Source: Zygnema cylindricum (taxonomy: Eukaryota; Streptophyta; Zygnematophyceae; Zygnematales; Zygnemataceae). From it: a stretch of DNA of 64,000 nucleotides. The first letter of the stretch is position 1, and each line of letters begins with the position of its first letter. Made by a program: the position numbers and the translations under genes. This document shows, piece after piece, positions 13,468-24,411 of this stretch. The notes beneath the pieces were generated by a model. That model was not told where the DNA came from, searched no databases, and was given only the letters and a program-made list of their open reading frames with translations. The stretch is taken from contig JBBHKE010003455.1 in the NCBI GenBank assembly GCA_037447655.1, positions 277,453 to 341,452 on the forward strand, given 5' to 3'.

Positions 13468-13982
13468 TACACCGTGAATCTTAATTCGAGTTATGTACGC
13501 TAATTCTGTCACCCCAAATTTTAGCTTTATCACTATAAATAGAGTACATTATTCTAAATTATTCGTTACGTTATTTAAGGTACTTTTTGAATGAGCATTA
13601 ATAACTCTAATACAGTGTCGTTTCAAACAGTGTGGCGTAGGGTCGGTGTCTGACTATGCAAAATTGTACTTTATTAAGTAAAAAGGTACAAATAATGATT
13701 TAGTACTGGCCGTTTTCATGTAACTGCGTTTTAACAAACCGCGTAATGTAAACGTCATAATGACGTGAAGCTGTACGTTTTGTCTGATTTTGTATGTATA
13801 TAATTTACAGTTAATATATTCAGCGCCCAAATTTACGCCCAAATTAGAGTTATTGATAAATTAGAGTAAAGTTCCGTTGTGAAAAAGTTTTATCACAAAA
13901 ATTAGAGTAAATAACTTTAATTATTTTTTTTACTTTTTTTACTCTAATTTTTTCTTTACTTTTATTACGATTCGCGGTGTAC
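13468..13982. mobile_element. Tc1/mariner-like MITE, 515 bp
   Basis: TA-flanked, left end TACACCGTGAATCTTAATTC, right end reading ATTACGATTCGCGGTGTA. Inside are repeated ATTAGAGTAA words and the GTACTTT...AAGTAAAAAGGTAC block common to the family. No coding capacity. Confidence 0.8.
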
Positions 13983-15405
13983 CCCACTTTTCGACTAATG
14001 GAACTTGACCCTTAGAAGCGTTAATGTTTTGTTCTATTTAGATGAGACACCCAAAATAGGATTGGTATACCTATTTGTTTCCTTACACAAATAATTTGTC
14101 TACCCTAGTAATGATTCACAGTTTACTACGTAATCATACTACATTTTATATCTATGTTCGAAGGTTGTTACATTTTTCAGTTTGTCCTTTTTGTCAAGCA
14201 CTTTGTGCACAAGGTTGTACAAGGACAATCCTGTCTTTTTGTTATACTTCTTGTTTTAACCATATTTTAACTGTTTTATCAACTGTCTGGTTGTAGCGTA
14301 CATGTCTGTCTAGATGGAGCAGAATACATTTTTGTCATTGCATAAGACCGCAACTTGACGACGTGGCCACCTTTACCACCTTGATTTTGCGTCGATTTTC
14401 CAGCAATCTTTAGGGTTTTAAGGAATTGTTCAATGATTGCGCTATTTATGACCTGTCTAATTAGAATCGCACGGCTGGAATCTTTCCAATCATTGGAAAC
14501 GAACCGTGAAGTGACACACTTTGGGGGCCCAATGGACGCAAGTCCTGAGTGAGCCCGAATTTGACCCTGAGGGTTTACAATAAGCTCTAAGGGTAGAATT
14601 CCATTAGACGAAAAGTGTGGTTCGTTAGTGGATGCCGTACAACTTCGTACATATTCGTACCACGCCGTACCTTTTTTTTTTTTTGTCAGACGAAATATCG
14701 TTACTGGAAAGCTGTCGGGAAGCTCCAATGATGTAAGCGTAATTCTTAGCCGTTGGATATTCCATTTTTTTAGATCCGCGAAGCAATTGGGCACATCATC
14801 CAGTGTGACGATACTCTCCTCGCGAGGAGTGTTGTACGATACTAGACGTGTACCATTGGTACACGTGAAAAAGCAAAAAAAATATCCGCTTTGAACAAGC
14901 GATCACAGGTCTACACGGCGTATAGGCCATGTGCCTACGTCGTACGGTCCATGTGCCGGCGAGCCAAAAATATTTTGGCACGCTCCGTCTGACATCCACC
15001 GAGATTCAAAGTTTGCCGCGACCTTCAAAGTTTGTCGTGTCTTTTTGCCATTCCGTTTCGAAATTTTGATTTCCGTTTTCAAAATCAAAAATCTGGCCGC
15101 AAACTTTACGTACAAATCATTAACTACCTCTGGTCGTACAGGTATTTCGTTCTGACTTTCCGTTTGAAGATTTTCTTTAAGATTTTCAAATCAGGACTCT
15201 AACCTACATGGCGCCAATCATAATTGAGGAAGGTTTGTTATTGGCCCAACAAAATGGAATAGTCTTCCAGTAAACGATGCTATTAGAATTTTCCGTACGT
15301 TTACTGGGACCGCCTAATGGAATTCTACCCTAAAGGAGGGATTCACGTGCTAATAATGTTTTAGTTTTCACAAGTTCGTATCAAGAGCGAACGGAGCCGA
15401 TTCCG
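13983..15405. other. Intergenic with a dispersed repeat copy
   Basis: The reverse strand of 14590-14800 is the second copy of the repeat at 3600-4160. A 171-codon minus-strand frame (14279-14794) crosses it but has no family resemblance. No gene called. GTAC words are frequent between 14640 and 15130. Confidence 0.5.
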
Positions 15406-15409
15406 TACA

Positions 15410-16960
15410 TGTCATCTGGAATTAGGGTACGTCCCCATGTAATCGGTACTTTGATAAAGTATTTTGGACTGTAGTGAAGATTCCCCGTACTACTTTGAAG
15501 AGCGTCCCAATGTGCGAAAATGACATCGGAACTTTGACATGTGACGGTTGTAGACGTAGGTACAACTTGTGACGATTGAAGCCGACTACGAAACTTCCGA
15601 CGATTAGTGACGCCAACAAAAACAACAACAGTGGTAGACGTCTAGATTTTTGTGAAATTGTAGATGTTTCGGGTTTGGTGACATTATGACGTCACGCTCA
15701 CTTGTGACAACGTCGACGTCACTGATTCAAGAACTTTACGCCATGGTTTCCCGATGTCGTTTTTTCTACTTTTCTCATTCGACTTGCCATTAAAAAAAAA
15801 CCTAAAAATTGTCAAAACAAATATTTTTCAAAGATCTTTCATTTTATATCAATAATGTCGTGTCTCGTTCTAAAAAGTGTGAGATAAAAGCGATAGTGTG
15901 AGAGGGAGAGGGGAGAGGCGACGACGACGAAAATATATCCAAAGGACCCATGAATGAAAGAGGAGGTCCGAGACCCCTGCAAATTTTTTTCCGTACATGC
16001 GCGTGACGGCCACGGAGAAAAATAGCGAGGACTCTCCCCATTCCAACAAATTTCGCTCTCGTGTGGCGCGTGCGTGGGTCGTTTTTCATTCGCTGTTTGG
16101 GCGGTACACCGCGAATCGTAATTAGAGTAAATTACTCTAATTCGGTCGCTCGAAATTTCGACTCTATGACATCAAATAGAATAAAACGATTCTAATTTTT
16201 TCATTATTCTAATTTAAGTAGGTTTAATTAGCGTAACAGAATTGTAATATAGGTTCGTTTTAAATAGTGTGGAGTACGGACGACGTTCGACCGTGCAAAA
16301 CTGTACTTTTTTAAGTAAAAAAATACAAATAGTGATTTAATACAATCGCGCTCGCACGTAAAATCGGACTAAACGAAAAATCAATCACATCGAAAAAAAG
16401 CCGTTCGCATAACTCTCGTCCGTCGACAGCATCGTCGTCAGTGTGAACATTAACTGACATTCAACGCGACAAATAATGCTAGCGTCATAATGACGTCAAA
16501 ACTATACGCACTGACAAATTTTGTACGTCCACGTAATTTAGTGTTTATAGTTTCAACGCGGATATTTATTGCCGACATAACCCAATATAGAGTACTTAAA
16601 TAAATTAGAGTAAACTTCCACTGTGAAAAAGTTCTATCACATAAATTAGAGTTCATTACTCTAATTGTTTTTTTTTGGTTTTTTTACTCTAATTTTTTCA
16701 TTACTCTAATTACAGTTCGCGGTGTACTTTTACTAAAATCACCCCCTCGAGGTGATTTTGGATGAAGTTTTTTTTTGGGCTGGACTCTCTTGCCCGGGGG
16801 TCGAACATGACGACAAACACGTCGTACATCCAAAGTATGAATTGACGTTCAATGTACTTTGGTAAACACGATGTTATCATACGGCTAAAGTTTTTGTCAA
16901 AGTTCCCTGAATTTTAGGGCAAAAAGACAGAGAAAAGTAGATACTTTAACACATGCGGCC
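15410..16960 (-). repeat. Palindrome-centred repeat, copy 1 (reverse), split by a MITE
   Basis: Reverse-complement relative of the copies at 38.1, 39.5 and 46.3 kb. On the minus strand the order is: a GTGTTAAAGTA-like start, GTTTGTCGTC, a near-perfect AAAATCACCTCGAGG palindrome (16735-16759), CTCTCCCTCTC, then ATCGGGAAACCATGG near 15742, and GACGTCGACG. A 622-bp MITE (16105-16726) is inserted between palindrome and body. Function unknown; no coding frame is conserved between copies. Confidence 0.6.
16105..16726. mobile_element. Tc1/mariner-like MITE, 622 bp
   Basis: TA at both ends. Terminal inverted repeats of about 25 bp begin CACCGCGAATCGTAATTAG, and the right end reads TAATTACAGTTCGCGGTG. 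Target TA lies within GTAC on both sides. Interior has ATTAGAGTAA repeats and no transposase. It interrupts the palindrome-centred repeat, so it is the younger insertion. Confidence 0.9.
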
Positions 16961-17228
16961 GTACCCTAAATTGTAAATTTAGTACTACTCAGAGGTCGCA
17001 AAAGTAAAAATTTTACATAACCAAAACCGACCGTTCTTTTTTTTCAAAATCTGAGTAACCGACGCCCGACCGGGTTATGTCACGCTCCAAATTTGTTAAC
17101 CATTAACCGACCGGCGTTTACGAAAATAAATGTTAACCGAAACTCGATTTCTCGCGACTAGTCGTGCCCGCCCGTAACCGAAAAAGTACAAAAATTATCT
17201 AATGTACGACGTATGAATAAGCCAATAA

Positions 17229-17689
17229 TTACGATTTGTCGCGTTCCCTTAGATTTGCGAAATGAATAGTGTTTACTAACGTGTCAGATTTGCGACGCTT
17301 TGTCGCGTTCCCTAAGATTTGCAAAATAAATAGTGTACTACACCGTGAATCGTTATTAGCCTTATGTACTCTATATCGGCACCCCAAAATTTTGACATTG
17401 ATACCTTAAATAAAACATATTACACTATTTAAGGACATGGACCATAATCTGCCACGTCTCCTGGCACTAAATTTGAATGACGCTATTTTTTTTCTTTACT
17501 CTAATAATTTATATAGTCTAATAACAATTCGCGGTGTTCCGTGTAAGATTTTTGCGACGCTTTGCCGCGTTCCCTAAGATTGCGAAATTAATAGTGTTAC
17601 TACCGTGTCAGATTTGCGACGCCTTGTCGCGTACCCTAAGATTTGCGAAAAAAATAGTGTTACTACCGTGTCAGATTTGCGACGCTGAC
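17229..17689. repeat. 63-bp tandem repeat interrupted by a MITE
   Basis: About four copies of a 63-bp unit (AGATTTGCGACGCTTTGTCG ... AATAGTGTTACTACCGTGTC), the outer ones partial. The second copy is cut at its TACTA by the MITE at 17339-17538, and the sequence resumes after it with CCGTGTAAG. Confidence 0.8.
17339..17538. mobile_element. Tc1/mariner-like MITE, 200 bp
   Basis: Short, deleted family member: left end TACACCGTGAATCGTTATTAG-like, right end ACAATTCGCGGTGTT. The right TA has become TT. Inserted within the 63-bp tandem repeat. Confidence 0.75.
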
Positions 17690-17950
17690 CATGATGTCAT
17701 GTACTTCCACGATACCAAAGAGTACAAAGTACAATAATGTTGATTGTATAGACAGTACAAAATTTTCATTTTTTTTTGGTTTTTTGGTTGACCTACCGTA
17801 ACCGACCGTTTTTTTTTCTGGTGAATCAACCGACCGCAACCGCCCGACCCTCAAAATTTGGCAACCGAATCCGTTCCAGTTTCGGCGCGGGCGGTCAGTT
17901 AACGGTCCATCACAGTTTCAGTTGACCGTTTGAGACCTCTGGTACTGTTG

Positions 17951-17969
17951 TAGTGTTGTGTATCGCTAG
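17951..17969 (+). mobile_element. hAT-like element end, cut by Copia
   Basis: TAGTGTTGTGTATCG equals the left terminal repeat of the element at 36079. After the Copia element the text resumes at 24412 as GGTAGAGTTTTGTCGATATC, which continues the pattern seen at 36093 (GGTAAGCATTTACCGATA). Removing Copia and one 5-bp duplication restores a continuous hAT-like end. The other end of this element was not found. Confidence 0.55.
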
Positions 17970-19016
17970 TGTAGAAATTAATGGTTTTAAAGTATTTTAT
18001 AGGTCTGAATAGAAATAAAGAAGCCGAGGCAGTCTACCTCTAACTTCTCTCTCCAACTCTCAAACTTGTCGCAGTCACTGAGAAATTGGAGAGGAAGCTA
18101 GAGCCATGGCTACCTAGGCTATCCTGAGGTTTACGGGAAATTTATATTAGTTAGGGGATTATTTACTCAAAGGTATGTGCTGGCCACAGGATTTGATCCT
18201 AGTACCTGCCGGCCGACAGATAGTAGATAGCCAGGAGCCCTAGCCGTTAAGTCTAGAAGTAGTCTTACGAGCTATGTAGTACGATAATTAATTAAACATT
18301 AATTCGTAGGATAAATCATTTAACTATGATTGTTAACGGGATACATAGATTTGGTATGTAAAAGTACGAATTGCGGTACGGATAAGAAATCAATACCGCG
18401 CATTGATTTCGTATGCGAAACAAATACCGCGCATGTATTTATTACGACTACGATCAAATGCGAGTTTAATCGGACGGCCGGAATTAGCGCCGAGATCGCG
18501 GAAGAAGAATTCGGCGGTTTGTGGGCATCGCCACATCGGATGACACGTGGCGATGTTACATTAGAGCGCGACATCTCCGAGGATTAAAGGAGCGAATCCG
18601 GACATACCACGTGTGGACATTTAGGCCATGTCGTATAGTGTCCGTACGTAAAGTACACCGGCAGCTGTACTTTTGCGTACGGAAATGTAATCTGATTGGT
18701 TACGTACATCAGTAGATAGAGTTTGTGAGAGAGATAGGACTTAGAAAAATTAGAAGATAGGACCCTCTCTCCCAGAGAGCTTCTGTAAAAAAGGTCAATT
18801 TTGACCCTCCATAACTTACTGCTCAGGGGAACAAATTCATAGATTCTTTTTGCTATCGACTCAAGGGAGTCTTGCCTTCACAGGGGTGCAGGTGGTCAGT
18901 GTTTTTGTCTACCAGGGTGGCAGTTCTTTTTGTTGAAACACAAAGGGGTCAGGATTATCCTAGAGGCTTCTTGAAAGCTGTCCACTCTGAGGACTTATGG
19001 AGGTCTTAGAGTTTCA
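17970..19016 (+). repeat. Copia 5' LTR
   Basis: Starts TGTAGAAATTAATGG and ends GAGTTTCA. It contains a G-box-type word TGACACGTGGCG (18541-18552) and a cluster of GTAC words at 18650-18710. The same G-box word is kept in the 3' LTR at 23936-23947. This is suggestive of a host-factor binding site in the LTR promoter, but no transcription start can be placed. Confidence 0.95.
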
Positions 19017-19029
19017 GGTTATGGGCCCA
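19017..19029 (+). other. Primer-binding site (anticodon arm of tRNA-iMet)
   Basis: GGTTATGGGCCCA directly abuts the LTR. Its complement TGGGCCCATAACC is the anticodon stem-loop of eukaryotic initiator tRNA-Met. Copia of Drosophila and some algal and protist Copia elements are known to prime from such an internal site using a half tRNA. Confidence 0.85.
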
Positions 19030-19960
19030 CCCTCTAGGGTACCAATCTTTAATGGAACTGGCTTCATATACTGCGAAAGTATGATGATAGGAGCTCTATG
19101 CGAAAAAAGGTTTTGGGGGATAGTGAGTGGACGATTGGGGCGTCCATCAAGTCTTCGAATTCCTCCGGGTTTGGAGGAAGCAGATTCACCAGGAAAGAGG
19201 ATTCACCTTCAACGGAGGAAACAAAAGAAGAAGAGGTGGTGGACAAAGGAAAGGAGAAGGAGGCGACCACACCAATAGCAACTAGTTCGGCATTCATGTC
19301 ACCTATTACGACAAACGAGGAGAATGATACTGAAACCTGGGACTTCAACAATATAGCAACAAAACACTTCATCCTACGCCATCTCACTCAAGGACTTGCA
19401 TGTCCTCATTTGCAGGTAGAAAGGGCATCCGATCTTTGGATGGCTCTTATAGAGATGTACCGAAATGGTACAATTCAGCAACAACAGTTGGCTGATCAGA
19501 AAGTTAAGGAGTATGTATACAAAGGGGGGAATATGTTCGATTTTTGCAATGAGCTTGCTACACTCTTCATGGAGCTAGAGAGTGCGGGAAAAGTTTTTAG
19601 TGAAAAAGAAAAGGTTAACTGTTTACTGATGAAGTTACCTGATGAGTTCGAGAACATAGTCAACCGTGTGCAGGACTTGCCGGACTGAAGGTGGATATGG
19701 AACTCAGTGGTAGGGATGATTGTTGTTCGAGAGAATACGATTGAGATCCGAAGGGGAGGAAAGAGTGGCCAAGCCTTGGCAACAGCGACCGATTGGAGGA
19801 ACAATCTTCCCGGAAACCAATCGGAAACTATGGGGATTGTTAGCAGAAAAAACCGGTTGACGAGTTCGAACGAAGGGCTAACAAAGGTTAATGTCATTTT
19901 TGTAAGAAACCGGGGCACTATATGGCAGAGTGCACTAAGCTAACCGAGCTTCGGTTAAAG
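19022..19960 (+). pseudogene. Copia Gag, frameshifted
   Basis: The N-terminal piece around 19031-19150 (IFNGTGF..., then 'EKRFWGIVSG') is typical of Copia gag. The reading frame then changes. The body at 19098-19688 holds 'NGTIQQQQLADQKVKEYVYK' and ends at a TGA just after 'RVQDLPD'. A third frame holds a glycine- and arginine-rich linker. The CCHC zinc knuckle (CHFCKKPGHYMAEC, about 19893-19934) lies in the frame of the following protease segment. Gag would coat the RNA genome and build the particle. Needing three frames, this copy is dead. Confidence 0.85.
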
Positions 19961-20690
19961 GAGGGGCAGACCGGTGGTACCCTGAGAGGAAAGAAAAAGG
20001 CCCTTGTCACACAGGTACTTGAGGCGGAATCCGAGGACGAAGACGATGAGTTTCTTTTGGATGAGGAGTTGGAGGCGAAAAATGAGGTTGAGATTCCACG
20101 AAGGCAGAAATGTGCTTACGGTGGATTGAAAGGTGAAGCAGGCTGGATTATAGATTCAGGTGCCTCCATGCACATGTGTAAGGATAGGCACCTGTTCACT
20201 AAGATAAAAAAGATTCCTACCGTAGAGATAGAGTACGGGGATGGGAGGATAGTCACCACTACTCTTGTAAGATCGGTAGATCTGAAAGTGTTAGTAGAAG
20301 GAAAGACATCCATATTAACATTCTCCGATGTATTATTTATTCCGGAGCTGAACAAAAACCTTATCTCTACATCAGTATTAGATGATAAGGGTTTTTTCAC
20401 TAGCACTAGGGAAGGAGTCTTTACTGCTAGTTTTGAGGAGGATGTCTATTTCATTGCTGAGAAAGGTAGCCATGGGATGTTTACGCTGATCTTAAGTAAT
20501 GAAACAAAGAAACTTTATTATGCTGGTGTTCATGATATTATGATGTGGCATAAGAGGCTTGGGCATGTGAATCTAGATAAGTTAACAGAGATGAAAAAGA
20601 TGGGAGTGGTGGAAGGGATTCAGTTCAGTGAGAGTGATGATATAAGTGATTGTGTGGATGTGCTCAAGGTAAAGCACACAGATTACCCTT
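19935..20690 (+). pseudogene. Copia protease and GAG-pre-integrase segment
   Basis: Retropepsin-type aspartic protease with the active-site motif 'WIIDSGASMHMC' (near 20140-20175) and a later 'LISTSVL' hydrophobic strand. The GAG-pre-integrase zinc region starts 'WHKRLGHVNLDKL' (near 20545). Its expected CxxC is spoiled because the frame changes near 20650-20665, where the text reads CVDVLKVKH in one frame and CAQGKAHRLPFP in the next. The frame is continuous from the zinc knuckle upstream, so gag and pol were one polyprotein. Confidence 0.85.
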
Positions 20691-21462
20691 TCCTAAAACT
20701 GCCACCTATAAAGGAGAACAAATTATAGATTTAGTACACACAGATATTTGGGGACCGGCTAGAGTGCCCTCACCGGGGGGGAAGAGATTTATGATGACTA
20801 TAACTGATGATTGGTCTCGGTATTCCCGGGTGTATTTTTTGAAAAACAAGTCAAAAGCTCAGGATTGTTTTAGACAATATAAAGCATGGAGCGAAAAACT
20901 CCATGAAACTCCAATCAAGAGAGTAAGGAGTGACAATGGTGGAGAGTATACTTCTAACTAGTTTGAAGATTTTTTGAGGGAAGATGGGGTTCAACACCAA
21001 AAGACAGTTCCAGAAAATCCGGAACAGAATGGGGTAGCTGAAAGGTTAAATAGAACACTAAGTGATAGTGCTAGAAGTATGTTGTCGGATAAGAAGATAG
21101 GAAAAAGGTTTTGGGTAGAAGCAATGAACTGTGCTAATTACCTCAAAAATAGAGTTCTTACTTCAGCTATAAAAGATCAAACACCTTATGAGAGATGGAC
21201 AGGCCGGAAACCAGACTTATCTCATTTAAAGGTTTTCGGTAGTCAAGTATTCAGTCTAGATACAGATCGGTCTAATTGGAAGCTAGATCCTAAAGGAAAA
21301 CCGGGATACTTATTAGGATATGATGAAGATGTTAAAGGATATAGAGTTTATGATCTAAAAAGGGAAGATATAATCTTAGTAAAACATCTAGTGGTTATGG
21401 ATGAAGGAAAGTCTGTGGATCCCTTCAAATATACGAAGTCAGTAAAAATCAGATTTGAGTAA
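20650..21462 (+). pseudogene. Copia integrase, interrupted by a stop
   Basis: DDE integrase core: first Asp in 'HTDIWGP', second in 'RSDNGGEY', Glu in 'NGVAERLNRTL'. A TAG at 20959-20961 falls between the second Asp and the Glu, just after 'GGEYTSN'. The frame continues after it through 'TPYERWTGRKPDLSHLKVFG', the usual GKxPxxxxLxxFG C-terminal motif. The stop may be a single point change, since the frame is kept on both sides. It ends with a TAA at about 21462. Confidence 0.9.
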
Positions 21463-21555
21463 GAAAATTCTGATGACTTTGAGCTTCCTAACTATCCACG
21501 TTTTAGAGACGATGACATTCTTGCAGGTACAAATCAGACCGAGAAGAGCTCGGCT

Positions 21556-22530
21556 GTGGAAACTCCAGTGACAACTCTACCCGAAGCAGAAGACGTGGTG
21601 GAAATTGATTCGGAATTAAGGGATAGGGGAGAAGCCGAGTTTGTTCGAAAGAATCCACGAGAACCATCTATTCCGGCCTCAGATTTTGAGGGGGGAAGGA
21701 GGAGTAGCAAAAGACTACAAGAAAAGCAGGTTAAAAACAAGGTAACTAAACTATCTCATCAAGATGAACCTCAAACTTATGGAGAGGCAATGACTTGTCC
21801 AGAAAGAAATCGGTGGAAGACAGCCATCAATGAGGAGATGGCCTCAATTATGGCAGCCGATACTTGGGAGCTGGTGGATTGTCCACTTAACCGAAAACCA
21901 ATCGGTTGTAAGTGGGTTTTCAAATTAAAACTGAACCTAGATAACACAATCGAGCGCTACAAGGCCCGACTAGTGGCAAAGGGATTTACACAAAAGGAGG
22001 GAATTGACTACGAGGAAACCTTTGCCCCGGTGGTCAGATTTCCCTCCGTCCGCATACTTCTCAGCTTGGCAGCAGCGGAAGACATGGAAGTGCACCAGAT
22101 GGACATCAAAACAACCTTTTTGCATGAAGAATTGGAAGAGGAGATCTTCATGCGACAACCCGAAGGGTTTGTGGAGGAAGGAGAGGAGAGTAAGGTATGC
22201 CGGCTGATTAAATCTCTTTATGGTTTGAAACAGGAGCCTCGACAGTGGAATAAGAAGCTTCATGAGTTTCTTACCGGTCTGAATACATCCGGAACAACTC
22301 AGATCACTCAATCTATGTTTTCGAAGATGAGGAAGGTTTTATATTTATTGCAATTTATGTTGATGATTTGCTTGTTTTAAGTAAATCAATGAAAAAAATT
22401 AATAAACTAAAAACCGATCTTAAGGGGAGATTTGAAATGAAGGATATGGGGGAAGCAAAATATATTTTGGGGATTCAAGTAGAGAGAGACCGAAAAAGAA
22501 AAATTATAAGATTGACTTAAAAGGAAGCAA
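21556..22530 (+). pseudogene. Copia reverse transcriptase, frameshifted
   Basis: RVT_2-type polymerase: 'GCKWVFKLKLN', 'RYKARLVAKGFTQKEGIDY', 'TFAPVVR', 'VHQMDIKTTFLHEEL', 'YGLKQEPRQW'. In that block the usual AFL before HG/HEL reads TFL, and KQAPRQW reads KQEPRQW. The catalytic YVDD (22356-22367) lies in a different frame from the upstream part, so an indel falls at about 22270-22350. A second in-frame stop, TAA, lies at 22518-22520. Non-functional. Confidence 0.9.
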
Positions 22531-22538
22531 TAAGGAAC

Positions 22539-23351
22539 ATGCTGGAAAAATTTCAAATCGATAAAGCTAATAGTTGTACAACTCCAATGGAGTTGAAGAA
22601 GGGAAGTGAGGGGAGTGAGGAAGAAGGAGTCATAGTCTTAGACAAGGAATTATCTCCTGAAGAACAAAACTTCATGCAGACTATTCCTTATAGTCAAGTA
22701 GTGGGAAGTCTAATCTATTTTATGAATTGTACCCGACCGGATTTAGCTGCAGCTGTAGGAGTGCTGAGTAGAAGTCTAAATGCTCCCACTAAGAGGGATT
22801 GGGAGGCAGCTAAGAGTGTCCTTAGATATTTGATAGGAACTAGGGATCTATGGTTGCATTTGGGTGGGGAGAATACTGGCATCACTACTTGGAGTGATTC
22901 CAGTTATGGTGATGCTCCGATGAGGAGATGCACTTCTGGATATGTATTATATGTGGGTGATGGGGCTTGCTGTTGGAGTAGTAAACAGCAAAAGGTTAAT
23001 ACTCAGTCCACCATGGAGGCTGAGTATATGGCCTCTTGCTTTGCTGTAAAAGAAGTGATGTGGGTCAAGTCTTTGTTTGGTGAGCTTGGTCATCTTAAGA
23101 GAGGTGTTCAGAAAATATTTTGTGATAATCAAGCAGCAATTGCTATTTCTGCCAATCCTAAACATCATTTTAAAGCCAAACATATGGACATTAGACTCAG
23201 CTTTGTTAGAGAGAAAGTAGAAAATAAAATAATTAGTTTAGAGTATCGACCAGATAGTGAGATGGTAGCAGATATGATGACCAAACCTGTGCCTTCCCCT
23301 AAGCTAATTTTTTGCAAGGAGAAGTGTGGTCTGAAATTAAAGATTGACTAG
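22539..23351 (+). pseudogene. Copia RNase H segment
   Basis: Open for 270 codons and the best-preserved part. It contains the connection motif 'GSLIYFMNCTRPDLAAAVG' and the RNase H residues in 'TTWSDSSYGD', 'STMEAEYMA' and 'FCDNQAAIAISANP', ending with the KHMDIR-type tail. It follows the YVDD segment in the same frame, separated only by the TAA at 22518. It removes the RNA strand during reverse transcription in active relatives. Confidence 0.9.
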
Positions 23352-23364
23352 AAAATAAGGGGAG
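23352..23364 (+). other. Copia polypurine tract
   Basis: AAAATAAGGGGAG immediately before the 3' LTR, overlapping the end of the pol frame. It matches the tract at 9089-9101 before another LTR. Confidence 0.85.
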
Positions 23365-24411
23365 TGTAGAAATTAATGGTTTTAAAGTATTTTCTAGGTC
23401 TGAATAGAAATAAAGAAGCCGAGGCAGTCTACCTCTAACTTCTCTCTCCAACTCTCAAACTTGTCACAGTCATTGAGAAATTGGAGAGGAAGCTAGAGCC
23501 ATGGCTACCTAGGCTATCTTGAGGTTTACGGGAAATTTATATTACTTAGGGGATTATTTACTAAAAGGTATGTGTCGGCCACAAGATTTGATCCTAGTAC
23601 CTGCCGGCTGACAGATAGTAGATAGCCGGTATCCCTAGCCGTTAAGTCTAGAAGTAGTCTTACGTGCTATGTAGTACAATAATTAATTAAACATTAATTC
23701 GTAGGATATATCATTTAACTATAATTGTTAATGGGATACATAGATCTGGTATGTAAAAGTACGAATTGCGGTACGGATAAGAAATCAATACCGCGCATTG
23801 ATTTCGTAAGCGAAACAAATACCGTGCATGTATTTACTACGGCTACGATCAAATGCGAGTTTAATCGGACGGCCGGAAATAGCGCCCAGATCGCGGAAGA
23901 ACAATTCGACGGTTTGTGGGCATCGCCACATCGGATGACACGTGGCGAAGTTACATTGGAGCGCGGCATCTCCGAGGATTAAAGGAGCGAATCCGGACAT
24001 ACCACGTGTCGACATTTAGGGCATGTCGTACAGTGTCCGTACATAAAGTACACCGGCAGCTGTACTTTTGCGTACGGAACTGTAATCTGATTGGTTCCGT
24101 ACATCAGTAGATAGAGTCTGTGAGAGAGATAGGACTTAGAAAAATTAGAAGATAGGACCCTCTCTCCCAGAGAGCTTCTGTACAAAAGGTCAACTTTGAC
24201 CCTCCATAACTTACTGCTCAGGGGAGCAAATTCAGAGATTCTTTTTGCTATCAACTCAAGGGAGTCTTGCTTTCACAGGGGTGCAGGTGGTCAGAGTTTT
24301 TTTCTGCTAGGGTGGCAGTTCTTTTTGCTGAAACACAAAGGGGTCAGGATTATCCTAGAGGCTTCTTGAAAGCTGTCCACTCTGAGGACTTATGGAGGTC
24401 TCAGAGTTTCA
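23365..24411 (+). repeat. Copia 3' LTR
   Basis: 1047 bp, the same length as the 5' LTR, with about 49 substitutions and no length change by hand alignment. The G-box-like TGACACGTGGCG is unchanged (23936-23947). Confidence 0.95.

Larger units (their letters stand above)
17970..24411 (+). mobile_element. Complete but disabled Ty1/Copia retrotransposon
   Basis: Two 1047-bp LTRs in direct orientation enclose a primer-binding site, gag, and pol in Copia order (protease, integrase, reverse transcriptase, RNase H) and a polypurine tract. By hand alignment the LTRs differ at about 49 positions with no indels, roughly 95% identity, so the insertion is not recent. Flanking 5-bp repeats are GCTAG (17965-17969) and GGTAG (24412-24416), one mismatch. 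The coding part carries at least three frameshifts and two in-frame stops, so it cannot make an intact polyprotein. It is inserted into a hAT-like terminus. Confidence 0.95.

Noticed and set aside
14279-14794. 171-codon minus-strand frame
   Set aside because: It overlaps a dispersed repeat, shares only the repeat part with the frame at 3628, and shows no domain.
17970-24411. Copia as an active element using frameshifting or readthrough
   Set aside because: Frame changes and stops occur within gag, integrase and reverse transcriptase domains, not at domain borders, and the LTRs have diverged.
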